This document shows positions 26,171 through 57,700 of a DNA stretch of 64,000 nt, in pieces; the stretch's first letter is position 1; each line of letters opens with the position of its first letter. Made by a program: the position numbers and the translations under genes. Below the pieces are notes generated by a model. It ran no database searches. It worked only from the letters and a program-made list of their open reading frames with translations, and was not told the DNA's origin. Source of the DNA: Karalla daura. Taxonomy: Eukaryota; Chordata; Actinopteri; Chaetodontiformes; Leiognathidae. The DNA lies in NCBI GenBank assembly GCA_029224185.1, contig CM055199.1, positions 15,762,267 through 15,826,266 on the forward strand, read 5' to 3'.

Positions 26171-29100
26171 TGCCTGACTGTCATTTATTGAAGAGGTCTA
26201 TGAACACGTGCAAATCCAGATGCAAAAAGGTTTCATGTGCTGAAGTCTGCAGGAAATGTGCATACACCCAAATTTTTGTCATAACAAAAAGTTTTTACTT
26301 TATTTATCATATAAATGGCAACAAAACAAAATGAAGCATTGATTCCAAGAACATTAAATTCATAAATAACTTATTGTTACATCATCTATTTATGAGACTT
26401 CCCTCCCCCATTGCAAACACAAACCATATTTAGCTGTCACCCAAGGTCAGTTATTATATTGATCAGAAACTCATTAAATTACAGAAACTCAATAACAGCT
26501 CGGTTTTTGATTTGCTAATGGACCTTCGACATGTAAAACGTTGCGTGTGGCAACAGTTCCCTGATATAACCCGGGAGAAAGATAACACTGTGCAGGCTGA
26601 CAATCATGTGTTTCATGTTTTCTTCTCAAAACATGGCAATGTGGCGTCGCCATCAGCATCCGCCATCAGCCTTCATGGGGGATCGGTGTTACACAATGCA
26701 ATGGCATGTTGTCACTGTGTGAGGACTGGAGATTATTTCATCACCCCAGCGCAAAAATATGCAGAAGACATTCTGCCATTACATCCTCAGAGCTGAGGTT
26801 GACATATAGCATGACTTGCATGTGCATTCAATTGCACAAGACAAGAGGAGGAGAGGAAGAAAGACAGATCCGATTTCTCCTTTCTTTCCAACTCGGCAGC
26901 ACAACACGCACCCACACATACATGCACGCTCCAAGTGATCTGCAGCAGTAAAGACCAATGAATCATCATTGTTTTCTAGCCCGGGTTTCTCCCCTCGGTG
27001 AACTCGCTCAGCTCAGGAATCTTCAGACTACAGTCGGCATCAAAGCGATTTATAAACTTCTCCCTGCTGCTCTGACCCCCCTCCGTCGGCGTCTGGCACC
27101 CGACCCGTTGCCTTTTATAGGCTGTGTTTTAATTGCAGAGTAAACATCTTAGTCAGTCAGATGCAGAGCAGGAGAGGCAAAAAGAGGAGAGAGAGGGAGG
27201 GAGAGAGAGAGAGAAATTGGCTTGGTTTGGATTGGCCTGGCTGCTGCTGATGTGGATGAGGAGGGAGGAGGTGAAGCAGAGAGAGGGAGAGAGAGGAGGC
27301 GCAGAGGTGGAGGATGAGAGGAGAGGCCTTCGAGAGGTTTACACTGTCTGCTGGAACAAAAGGGTTTTTTTTATTGGAGTTGGATATTCAATTGAATCGA
27401 GAGCATAGAGCAGCTGTGCAATCAGCAGACAAGTAAGAATAAAAGAATAAAAGAAAAAAGGAACATAAAAGAAAAGAATGAAAAGGACAGCGTGTATGTA
27501 GAATGCAAATTTGCATTGGGTATAAAGAAAAATGGATCAAAGTGCAGCAACTTAACCTTTACATGCAATAACACACTGAGCACTTTATGGATTTTATTTC
27601 ATGGAAAACACCATGTTTGTGTCGTGTTTTATCGTAAGTCTAGAGTTTTATACCTTTATATTTATATATTTTAGGGAGTGGATCTTAATTTACCTAATTT
27701 TGCTGTATGTTCACATGCAGTGACAAAGAATGTTGAATGCTGAGCGTGCACGTTGACACTTCATGCCTTTCTAACATATTTTACCAAACTGAAACACAAT
27801 CAGTCAAGTCACACGGCTGCAAATGAGAGCATTGACGACTGTCAAAACAGCTCAATTAGTCCATGGTAGTAAATGGAAGTTGGAATGGAAAGAGGGAGAG
27901 AAGGAGACACTGAACAACAGATGGTCAATGGGGTCTTTGTTCCTCCATTACCTATAGATGAGTGACCCCTCCTGGCCAAATGCAGAACAGCAGGGCCACA
28001 TGCATCATTTATGAGAATCACCTCTGTACTAACTGCTCCCATCTGTGCGCCTTGCCTCTGCAGATGTTACTTAACAGCATTAACCCCCCCCCTCCCACAC
28101 ACACACACACACCACCACCATCTCCCCCACCTCTCCCCTCCCCTAGTAACTCATGTGGAAGCTGTGGCCACTCGCAGATCACAATGTGTCCCATTCACAA
28201 TCTATAAGTCAGCCTTGTTGTTCACATCAGGGGGCTGCCTCGGAAAGAATCTGATCTGAGTTCTGGACGAACAAACGCGTCTATTGTCCTCCAGCTTCGG
28301 GCCTGGAAATGAGCAATGAGACCATCTTCCTCTGGAATTATCAACCACCTCCTCCTCCTCCTCCATATCTGACTGGAAACTCTGTGGGATGTGACAGATT
28401 GACAGAGAGGGAGAAAAAAGGAAGAAGCATGTGTCGTATCCAAAAAAAGGAAATGCTTTTAATAAAAGGAAATAAATACAGTGCTTTGGATGGCAGTTAG
28501 AATCCATTACAGGCATGGGTTATTGCACAGCTCTAAGGACAGACAAAAAAACAACAAAAAAAACACGTTTCCAGACATCCATTCAAAGTTAGAGCGACGG
28601 CGGCACCCGACACAAACCGAACACACTGAACGCCCATTTCTTCTTCTTTATTGTATCATCCTCATTCAGTGACTGACATGCGGCTCCTGCTTATTCACCT
28701 CTGAGCCTCCTCACAGACCGACAACACACCCGTCACAGCGCTGAATTGATATTTCCTCCTTTAGAATGGCTTGGGGTCAACAAGACACGCAACAGCAGAC
28801 ATTTCCCTGATGCTCACGGCGCCCTTTGAACGATAAACAACGAACACGTCGCTCCAGATGCTGTGCATCGAATGCGCATACACATAACAGTCTGATGCAC
28901 CTCCGTCACGTTTTTGTTTCGCTTTTTGCTTCTTATTCTTGCCGAGTGTGCAGTTGAAAACCTGTGCTTGAAACACGAGTGGGTAGGACGTAGAAAGGGA
29001 CGTACAAACACAGCCAGATCACAAACCCCAGCAGGGACGCTGTTATTATTGCGACACTCCCCACAACGATGTGTACGCCGTGTCAGAGCCTGCACAGTGT

Positions 29101-29468
29101 GATTTGTAGTTGTTTTTTTTTTGTTGTCGTTTTGTTTTGTTTTTTTTTGTTTCCAAGATAGGAGAAGAGGCAACAGTGGGACTGTCCTTGTGTCCTACAT
29201 TTCACGTCAAAGGTCTCCAACGTATAAAAGTTCCACGCCTGCCATCCGGTAAAAAACAAAACTTGCTTTTAGCGTCTCAAAGTAAAACAAAGCCCTGGGA
29301 AAAAAAAAAGTAAATAAAACTCGATCAACGGGCCCATTCCTGTGTCTCACCTCTGTGCAATTAAAAGCTGACGAACGGGCCAGATCCACCAGGTCGACTG
29401 TAGAAACACCTTCACGTCACATCTCACACCATTCTCCCTCATTAGTCCCTGCATCCAGACTCGTTCCC

Positions 29469-29528
29469 GGTGAACTGGCTGCACCCGGGCCGGGTGCAGC
29501 CAGTTCACCCGGCCTGGCTGCAGCCAGG
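29469..29528. repeat. Perfect 41-bp inverted repeat plus adjacent 16-bp palindrome
   Basis: The arms at 29469-29488 and 29490-29509 are exact reverse complements (ggtgaactggctgcacccgg) around a single G. The palindrome CCTGGCTGCAGCCAGG follows at 29513-29528 and shares the ctggctgca core. Confidence 0.95.
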
Positions 29529-29672
29529 AGGCCTTTTGCATAAGAGAGCACAGACATTAAACACCGATAAATGGATTCCATTCAGCGCTGCAACCCGTCG
29601 ACAACAGCCCTTTGATTGTGTGGGACAGCAAAAAAAAAGAAGAAAAACAGCAGCTTGCACCATAGCTAATTC

Positions 29673-29703
<31 letters not shown>
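29673..29703. repeat. (AAT)n microsatellite
   Basis: About ten AAT units in the fermt2-ddhd1 intergenic region. Confidence 0.95.
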
Positions 29704-31418
29704 GCTCTGGGATAACTACGCAACAAGCAGGACACATGGAAAGTTTGACACTGACGACGATCAAGTCTGTCACACGTGACAGAGTCCACAAACATGAATC
29801 CGAGGGTACATCTCCACTCCAGACGTCTGCTACGTAGACGCCTGCCGGCCGGGAGTTTGCTACTCGATGGGGCACACCAAGCCGTCGTGTTGGGTGTGTG
29901 TTGGCACTCTGCAGCGTCTCCTCAAGAGCTTCAACGCCCACTCCGGTCTGAAGCCCATGCAAAGCGAGTCTGGCCGTCCGCGTAATAGCTACTGGGTGTG
30001 TTTCTGAAAGGACCACGTTGGGCCAGGCAAACGCCACTGCTGAGCGGCGTGTTCCTCTCATAAACTGCTCTCACAAACCTAAGGCAAGAGTCATGATAAG
30101 CAGCAGGTATACTTAGAAAACAAAAACAACATACACGTGGAGATATCACGATTTGATGCCTCTGGTAATCCACAGTTTCTGCTCTTTTTGTGGAGTAAAT
30201 CTGCACGCTGTGTCAACTTAGGCAGGTTGAAAAATACACATCTTTCAAGGATGAGGAAACCCTTTTTTCACAGGATGGTAAGATGACATTAATGACATGC
30301 CCGCCTAGCTGTTGCTCAAAAGGGGGAAGATGTGAGTTGGTCACAAAATAAAAAGGCAAATGAGATACAAGTAAATGTTGTGCACCATGTATCACAAAAA
30401 CCACCAAAAGAAAAAGTACTTTTAGAGTCTCTGATAACTAATTGTACAGTCAGATTTAGTCGTGTTGCTACTGAAGCCGAGCTGCTAATCAAACTAATAA
30501 ACTAGACACGTGAATGTTATTTGGCCGCGTGTTTGATCCCACTCTCCCGGGGTTTACTAGCCTGAAAGTCGCTAAGAAAAATATTTCTTTCAGCAAAAAT
30601 ACATCTATCGCCAGTGCTTTCAACTGGATATAATATAAAGATATAACATAGAGAATTCTCTCTGTAGCGTCCGCTAGATATGGAACCAGGGGGTGTGTGG
30701 GTTGAATGTTCCCGGGACGTGTGGGAGACCTCGTCTTGTAAGTGACATCATCCAGAGGTTTTTGGAGGTTAATTTAGTGAAAAGGAAGGAGGAGGAAATG
30801 ACGACACGTGCGGCCCCTGTCCAGATATGCAGGTCATACAGCCTCGCCGTCCTGTCAGGTGTGGCTGTGGTGTTGCTAACAGACATCCCGTCCTGGTATC
30901 TAAATAAAGAAATCGCATCGTTTAGGTGCGGGTAATTAAAGGGCAGAGTGTGTAAAGGTGTGGAGGAGTGTTTGCGGTGTTACTTTGTTCAACGAAAGAA
31001 AAACAGAACGGGGAAAAAAACATAGCGGAAAATAGTGTTTTCGTCATGTCTTTCTTCATGCCTCAAAACGTTAAGAGGATAATGCCCCAAGTAGGTTTTT
31101 TTTCTTTTTTTAGAAAAACTAAAGAGAAATACTCCCGTCTAATTTGGCTAATTTTGAAAGGCATTGCATGTGCTTGTTAGCATTCAGTTTCTTGTTGTTT
31201 TTTCTGTTGATGTAGCAAACGTAAGGTGAACATACTTTGTCTAGTTTTGAAACAATGATCTCGCCTTCATGTAAAACAGAAGGTTTACAAGAACAAAAAA
31301 AAAAGACACAAACACAGACACAAACTCAAGGCCTCGGTGACCTGAGGGTCAGGCAAGTCAGTCACGAGAGGCCGGAGTGGGAGGCCGGAGTGAAGCACTG
31401 GTTAACAGGAAACGTACT

Positions 31419-31448
31419 GGGTGGGGTGGGGGTGGGGGGGTGGGGGGG
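31419..31448 (+). other. G-quadruplex-type G-run cluster
   Basis: Four or more G runs separated by single T residues (gggtggggtgggggtggggg...). It lies about 330 bp beyond the ddhd1 polyadenylation signals on the opposite strand. Confidence 0.6.
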
Positions 31449-31779
31449 CGTATGGACACTTTGAGGTTAGGACTCTCTGCCTCCGGGTGCAACAAACTCA
31501 CGAGTCTCACGTTCCATGTTTACATGGAGCTTGCAGTTTTAGTGGAAAAGGGTGCACCTCCTTAGGGGTTCCTAGTCCAACAATGTCACCCTTAGGGTGC
31601 ACAATTGTGTACAAACTACACGGTAAAGAGACAAAAAAAAGAAATGCACGTCTTGGGATTTAGTTTTGTCATGGTCGGCCCCCCCCTACGAGAGTTCGAT
31701 GAACAGGATGACGGGGAAGTCTAGGAAAACATTTGTGTATTTGAACAGTTTTGTGCGTGTGAGTAGGAGATGAGTTAAG

Positions 31780-31800
31780 TTTATTTTCCTGTTTTTTATT
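31780..31800 (-). terminator. Candidate ddhd1 polyadenylation signals (two AATAAA)
   Basis: On the gene strand two AATAAA hexamers lie 79 and 94 nt after the ddhd1 stop codon (plus-strand TTTATT at 31795-31800 and 31780-31785). They would give a very short 3' UTR. The sequence beyond them is not clearly GT-rich, so a distal site could also be used. Confidence 0.35.
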
Positions 31801-31878
31801 TTGTCCAGGAGTCGATCCTCTCAGGTTTTATCATTCAAGTGTTTTCTTGTTGCTGTTTTTTTTACGTGCTGTGCTGCC

Positions 31879-50483
<18,605 letters not shown>

Positions 50484-50980
50484 ACCTCGGCTACAAACTC
50501 CCACTTTATCGGCGCGATAGCGAAAACTGAAGCAACTCCCCCCCTGGCATCAGCTCGGTACCATGCTAGCTACCTGCTAGCTGGCTAAGCTAGCGACGCC
50601 GGGTTGGACAACTCTACCCAACGGCAACGTTGCAACCGGAAAACCTGTTCACCTTCTCTCCCCCCTCCTTCTCCTCTCCCTCCTCCCGTAACTAACACAA
50701 ACCACTTCCCTGTCACCGAGTCCAGGTTGGTCCAGCCTCTTAGGGTTGTAATGCCGCGCTCGCCATACTTTAACTCCTCCGGGACATCAGGTATCTCTTG
50801 ATTCATTCGTTGTCCACAAAGTCTCGGTTGGAAACAGTGTCAACGCTTCTGCGGCTGCTGTTGCTAGCGTGTGCGCGCACCCCGGCTTGACAGCTGACGC
50901 ATAGATCACAGGACTCGGTCGCGGACGCGCACGTAGGCATGGCGCATACGTGACGACACGTCCTTCCCCTAGTTCTCCAG
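50484..50980 (-). promoter_or_regulatory. ddhd1 5' leader and CpG-rich promoter region
   Basis: From exon 1 to about 50,960 the sequence is rich in CG dinucleotides, unlike the flanking DNA, and has no obvious TATA box next to the start. That fits a CpG-island promoter. The leader holds two short upstream ORFs (50564-50550 and 50550-50506) that overlap as TGATG, then 22 nt to the main ATG. The transcription start site cannot be fixed from sequence alone. Confidence 0.5.
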
Positions 50981-51324
50981 GGGCGCGTGGCGAAAATATT
51001 AAGGGGGCACGTGGGAATCAATGCGAATCAATGGAGTGGCTCACCACAAGAACACTATAGCAAACATACTTTCAGGAATTCTGTGGTCACATGACACGCC
51101 ATTTGAAATCAATGACAAAATAAGAGTTACACAATTGGAATATGAATAAAATAAAATATGAATAAAATAAGATTGAGAGATGAGATTGTTGTCAAGCAGC
51201 CAAAATACACAGCATTGTACAGCAAATCTTCACAGTGAATAATAATAACAATAATAATCACAATACTAATAATCATCATCATCATCATCCCGTGGGAGTG
51301 AAAGTATAGGAATTAAATAATCGG

Positions 51325-51375
51325 TTGCTTTATTGATCCACAAAGGAAAATTCATTAAGCAGCTCATCCACCATT
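51325..51375 (+). mobile_element. 'tttattgatcc' repeat fragment
   Basis: 'gctttattgatccacaaagg' then 'aaaattcattaagcagc' is a motif found at the ends of many fish retroelements. A weaker relative is at about 36310-36345 ('gctttatttagccccagagg'). Confidence 0.4.
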
Positions 51376-51579
51376 ATCCAGTACCAGTATCCATAAGTAT
51401 ATCACAAAATACAACAAAAGCATAACAAAATAAAGGAGAGATTGAGTGAAAACTCCAACTCAAACCAGTTGTAGTGCATGCCCTAGGATTGCCTACTAAT
51501 CCAAGGAGTCAATGACTCTGAGCCTCTCACCAGTCAGCTCTCTTGCAGCGACGAATGGTCCAAATTCTTTACCAAGGGT

Positions 51580-51740
51580 TTCAGGTTGTGGGTTAGGGTT
51601 TAGTAAAAGGGTTTAGCTTTTAGTTTTGTGTCAGGGTTATGTTTTAGGGTGAGGGTTTGGGTTATGGTTATGGTTCAGCATTAGGTTTAGTGGTTAGGGT
51701 TCAGTGTTTGGTGAGGGTAAGGGTTGAAAAGGTTAACATA
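51580..51740 (+). repeat. Degenerate telomere-like (TTAGGG-type) stretch
   Basis: Many ggttaggg, ggtttag, agggttt and gggttatggtt units with no fixed phase; short counterparts 'cctaaccctaaccctg' occur at about 39.39 kb. It is interstitial and degenerate, not a chromosome end. Confidence 0.6.
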
Positions 51741-53554
51741 GGGTAAGAAAGATTAAAGACAACCAAAAACAGTGTTCATGAACGCCAAGCTCGGTATTTA
51801 GAATATGTTACTTACAAGACTTACATTACTTACATCTAACAGAATACATTAGAAGTTAGTTAGTATTTTGTTATATATTTGAAATACATTAAAAAAGTAA
51901 CACTGTACACATCTTCCTCCTATTGTTGTTGTTGTGCTTGCTGTTAGTGGTGAGCCATCCATCCTTTAAATGCATTTTTCTTGTGGTACACTAGATGGAG
52001 ATACCCTCTCAATAATGCCCAGTAGCCTCATTTCAATTGTTAGCTACACGCAATGACATAACCTTCCACTAGAGAGAGACAAAGACCTACTCATTATAAA
52101 GCAGAGCCCAAGATTTCATCTGGTCAACCTCTTTCGGTTGAAGGTTTGAAGTAAACGTAACATTCTGAAAACAATATTGAAAAGATGAATTTGAAACTTT
52201 CCTGTCACAGGGATGGAAAATAAACAACAAAGTGCAACATTTGGTCAAACTTGCTGCAGTGCAGAGACAAAAAACAAAACACCTTTCAAACATCGTCTCA
52301 GTGTAAAATGTCCCTCATATGATCTGCCATCTAGAATACTGCTTACACTATGCTGCTAAAAAGAATACTTATACCCTGTGATGAAAATCAGGACCCAAGT
52401 AGCAACCCTGTTAATGCCTTGCAGTCTAAGTTCATTGGTGTCATTGAACTCCGGAGGCTATTTGTGATGTATCTGTTCTAGTGCACAGCCAGTGTGTTTA
52501 CATCTTTGTGTGTGCGTGCATGATTACAGTGTGTGTTAGTGTTTGTGAATCGTGTGCGCATATGCACGCATGTGATGGTTTGTTTGTTTATGCAAGTGCA
52601 TGTGTTTGCATAATGCGTGTTTTGTGTAGCGCCATTTGTGTGTGTACTTCTGGTCCAGGTGATCCTGGGGCCGTGGTGTGGTCTGTGAGGAGAGGAGGAG
52701 AGGGATAGGAGAGAGAGGCCCAGGCAGCTGTATTTGGGATAAACAGACATTACCCTGCTGTGTTCTAATTTACTGCAGAGTGGGAATTAAACTTTAAACT
52801 CGTCCCGCCCCTCTGCAGTCCAATACTCCGTGCTTCTGGCCATCAACAACCACTTGCACAATGTGCGTTATTAAAGTGTTACTCCACCCCAAATCAGTGT
52901 TTTCAGTATCAAATTTACACCCCCTGTAGGCTTTACAGGTAGCTGTAAAAAATGTGGTCTTTCATGACAAGACACCTTCAGTCCTCTCAAGGATCATTGG
53001 ACACAATGAGAAACTAGCTGCTCTAGTTTTAAACTGGGTTTGTAGATGAATGCACGAGTGGTTTCAGATGTTGTAGCTGTTTAAAACTGAAGGTTCATGT
53101 TTGGAAACCACTATACCTAGTTAGTATTTGATGTTCAAAAGACAGCCAGAAAGCAGGGCAGTTTAAATGACTGCAAGTTAGTCACAATCCAGAGCCCACA
53201 TAAACCCATAAACCCAGGAAATTTTTTCATCCTTCCTTGATTGGTTATAAGTTGCTCTATGAAGAATGCTCTGCAGGCTCATTCAGCTCAGCATGAACAT
53301 TAGGTTATTGGTATTTGCCAGATGAAAGTCATTAAGAATTGCTCCAACGTTGCGTAATTATGAGTGGAAGACAAATTCACATTGCAGTAATATCTAATCT
53401 GTGTGGCCAAAATAATTACTGGGTTAAGTACGCCGTGAGATCTTGCCAAGAGCTTTCTCTCTCTGCAGGTTTACACCAGAGGATGACATGTGGCTTTCAT
53501 ATAAGAATTAGTCAAATTCCTCATTTCTGGCAGTCAAACTCAAACAGGTTGGCC

Positions 53555-53595
53555 TCTCTCTCTCTCTCTCTTTCTTTCTCTCTGTCTCTCTCTGT
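53555..53595. repeat. CT-rich microsatellite
   Basis: tctctctctctctctctttctttctctctgtctctctc-type tract in the right intergenic region. Confidence 0.9.
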
Positions 53596-54691
53596 TCTGA
53601 TGTTTTGCAACCGCCAGGCCCACCACCTGGATGAGTGGATGACAAACAAACTGCAAATTTTCCTTCCAGTAACTGACCAAATAGATATTTATAACCAGCT
53701 GGTCACCTCCCCCACCCACCAGGCCCCCCTCTCCTCAGCCACGGCTGTGAGAGCTCCCTTTAAAGACCAGTTGTGTCACTTCTGGCTTTGTTCTTAAACA
53801 AAGAGAACTGCCCCTCATCTGCCCGTAATTGGGCCGCTCTTGGAATGTGCTTGATGTCTCCGTGCGGGCCATTGCCGCTCCAACAGACAGGCAAGTGTTG
53901 TTGGGACATGGGAGATGAATGAGTGGAAGTTCATCCACCCATCTCTGTTCTTGGCCTTATTCTGTTTTCTTTTGCTCTCCCTTACCCCCCCTTTTCTTCC
54001 TTACCTCGCTTTCTTTCTCTATACTTCTACTTCTCTCGGTCGCCTATTTCAGGATGAAGGATCTGTCCTTTGAATAAAGAAATCCCACACTCAGGGTAAA
54101 TGGAACAGTGTGCTGACTGACTTCCCTGGGTCTGTTTGGTCTCTCTAAGCCGCACCACCTTGCTAAGGTGGGGTGCTTGGACACACTACAAGGCCGATCT
54201 GCGGCACATGTCACTAGCAGTTACTGAGGTGATGTTGACCATGGGCAGATGGTTCAGAGGGGATTGGAGGGTGTTTACAGCATTGTTACTAAAGGGAAGC
54301 AATTTAGAGAGTTCAAATTCCACTTGGAAAGAAGGAAAAAATGTTGAAACAGTAGTTGGCAGGCGACCAAAAGCCTGAGCCCCTAATTGTTTTCATTAAT
54401 AGCAAATAATCCCAAAGTGCTTACTCTGTATTCTGGGAAACATTATGGTGTTATGTTCAAGACGTGTACATCTGGGAAGCCTCTGAGGATTAGTTTAGAA
54501 ATTTGTCTGTCGCAATCACACCGACCTCAGGTGAAACCCTTTCAGACTTTTATGCTGCAACTGCAGATACGTTTGTGTCTTTGTGGGGGGTGGGTGTGGA
54601 CCTTTTGCTGTTTGAGCAACCTTGTCCTCAGAATCAAACCCTTTGGTTTTGGTCATGACTCATTTACTCCCGAGTCCTTCACCTTTGACCC

Positions 54692-54693
<2 letters not shown>

Positions 54694-54731
<38 letters not shown>

Positions 54732-54766
54732 CGCTCCACCACCACCACCACCACCACCACCACCTC
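54694..54766. repeat. C homopolymer (36) followed by (CCA)n
   Basis: C run at 54694-54729, then aacgct and about ten CCA/ACC units. It generates poly-Pro/poly-Thr or poly-Gly open frames that are not genes. Confidence 0.95.
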
Positions 54767-57700
54767 CCCTCTCCATGTCACTCACTGGCTTCCCTGGATA
54801 AGTAAATACATGATGTAATGTGTGGTTTTCGCCTCCACCCCCACCCACATCCAGAGGTGATTAAACTAGAGTGCAGCAGTTTTAGGTGGGGATGGATGGG
54901 TGTGGTCAAAAGGGTCCTAAAGAGGAGGAGTTGGCTGCAGATGGGTGCCAATACAAGGGAATTTGAAAAGGCTGGTGTGGGGAAAAATATAATGGGAGGG
55001 AGGGGCAGATGCAGGTCACCAGCAGGACGGGTGAGCAGTGAGACATCACAGCCTGGGTTGCTCTGTCTCCGTCCCTGCAGCCTGTAGCCGAGGTCAGGCA
55101 GGCGGCTCCACCTCCCCCCGTCTGTCTGGGCTCCAGGTTCCAGGAGGGTGATTGGGGCTGTTGACTGCAGCACACGGCTGCCGCTGCCTGGTCCTGGTGC
55201 CCATAACGATCTCCTTCAGGGCTACCAGACCCATTGTCATTCAGACTCCCTGCTACAATTCACAAGTCTGATATCCCTCCGCACTGGAGCCTGTCCTGGG
55301 ATGGGCTGCATGGCCGCTGTCCTGGGGTTTGTTTGTGTGAGAGAATGTGACCTGGTCAGGAATAATAAGCCTTTATACTGTATGTGGTGGTATTTTAATT
55401 ACAATGTGTCACCTACAGGAGAGGTCTCTTAATAATCAGGTCTATTGTTTGTTGTTGTGTCTGTGTTGCTGTCTCTGTTGTCATTTAACTTTCGAACCCA
55501 AACAAAAAGGCTGGTAACAGTTGCATAGAGGTTTATCCAATGCTCAGATATTTTGGGAAATATACTTATTTGCTTTCTTGGAGAAAAGTTCAATGGCCAA
55601 TACCTGTACTCTGCAAAATTACTCTTAGCTTAGCTAGCTTTAACATAAAGACTGCAACAATGTGGAAATATCTATCCAGACTTCCCCCATAGGTTACAAA
55701 GTCCACCTTCCTGCTCTCCACAAGCTCACTAATTTACACGCTGTATCTTGTCTGTTTAATCTCAGTGTTATAATGAGAAGTTGCATTTTTAAAGGAGGTT
55801 TTGTGCTAGGTTTTAGGGTCAGTAACTTCCTGGATTTTCCTCCGGTTGCCTGGAAACCTCACAGTGAGGACAGGCCTGGAGGAAGTCACTGCGATCCCCA
55901 AACACTTCTTTTAATGCAGCAAAAGAGCTCTTCTTCCTCGACAGATCTGTTTTTGGCTGCTGCTGTACAACAAAAGAACACATTGCACCTTTTTATAAGG
56001 TGGACGAGTCTGCCAGCCTGGTTTGTGTCTGCAGACTTGAAGTCGTTTACTTGAGTTGAATAACTTGGTGTGAGTGAGTGAGTCACTGCACTTCACCGCA
56101 GCCATTTTTAGATTGTGAAACTAATCAGGGAAACTCAGTATGTGAAAGTTTTGATGTGCTCTCTTCAACATGTCATAATAGACGAGTCTGTCTCCTTAAC
56201 ATGCCAACTTGGAGAAAGCATTTGTCCAACATTCCTTCTTAAGAGGAAAGAGCAATGCAGAAGGTATGAAAAAGCTTAGAAAACAGAATGGCATGTAAAT
56301 TTTAAACTGTGTAAGTTATTACTTGTGGGTGACGTTGAACATTTTGCATTCTAATGCGTCCGTTTGGCTATCGGTCACTTTCACCTCTGCGTAAAAGTAA
56401 ACTTGCTGGCAAAACAGACGGCCGCGGAGTGGAAAGTGCCAGGAAGATTAATGAGGTGTGTCTTTCCTCTCTTTCACACTATCCTTCTCTTTATCCCTCT
56501 GTTTGCCTGGGCGGGCTGTGGGTCCATGTGTGTGGGGATCCGTGTGGGGTGGCCCGATGGGCTAGCACGCTGGGGTAAACAAGTGGAGGAGACAGCAGGA
56601 CGATGTTCCTCTCACTCAGCTCTATACACATCAAACAGGGAGCTAGTGTTACCTTGTTTAGACAAACACCCTCTACCACTCATTTTCTATCAATTCTGGT
56701 CTCGTCAATCCACACGTGGATCAATCATGTTTTTTCTTCAGACAAACTTGTTATTTTATGTTTCGAATTTAGCAGGAGCTTTTGTCTAAGATGTCTTAGA
56801 TGGGAGAAACCTACCATAACACTCCTCTACATTCTTCAAACTACCAAGGCATGAAAGTGTGATACTGTAAGAACTAGTACAAGTTCTATTTCCCCAAGGC
56901 GACTTATAACCTAAAGCTTGTTTACTTTCCTGCTTGTTGAAACTAGGGAAAATCAAATCAGCGTTCTCATTCTCTCTTTTTTGTCCACTAATGATAATAC
57001 TGTAAAGTTTTAAACAGTCAGTTTTCTAAAATGGACACAAGTTTTGTCATGTGATCAAGAAAAAGACCCAACAGAATTCCAATAAAGCTGGAAAATTGAT
57101 TCTATACGAGAACAAATCAAGCAAATTAGATTTAAAATGTTGCACTATATTTACATTAGTTAAGAAACATATATACAAAAGCAGCGTTGAAGCAAAAGCA
57201 AAATCACATATGTTCATCACTGCCAAACCATACATTAATCCTGTGGTGCGCTGCCTTCCGCTCTTCCAGGAAAGATGACAGTCCTCATGTAGAGAGAGAG
57301 AGAAGAGGCCTGATATGTAGTCCATGAGTATGTTTTCTCGTTTAGATCTACTCGTCATTTACAAGGTGAGTGTCCTGCCCTCAGGACCTCTGTGGCCCTG
57401 CACGGAGACCTACATGTGTTGCGCTGATCCTCTGTGTTTTCAGATGATGTTTCACACTGTCAGGGTTGACTTATCTGAGTGGGAAAGAGTTCCCAGGGAA
57501 TAGACGTATCCCACAGTCAGCCCAGGAATGTTTTTACAGAAAGGGAGCCCGGGGAGCCTCAGAGAAACGTTTGCTTGAGACAATGCAAAACTGCTGCTGT
57601 GGTAACCAGACAAAAAGTATTTTATCTGTTTGTTTTGTTGTGGGACAGCTCGGTTATTCTATGTCTATTAATCTATTATTCTCATGTAGAATGTAGGGCT

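Larger units (their letters stand above)
24721..31779. other. Intergenic region between fermt2 and ddhd1
   Basis: About 7 kb separate the putative fermt2 start from the ddhd1 stop; the genes are head-to-tail. Contents are a tandem-duplicated AT-rich stretch (24.94-25.33 kb), a retroelement fragment (25.93-26.17 kb), small CA, AAT and polypurine tracts, a perfect palindrome at 29.47 kb and a G-run cluster at 31.42 kb. I see no convincing exon in either direction. Confidence 0.6.

Noticed and set aside
54660..54848. Poly-Gly and poly-Pro frames
   Set aside because: Produced by the C36 run and CCA repeats.
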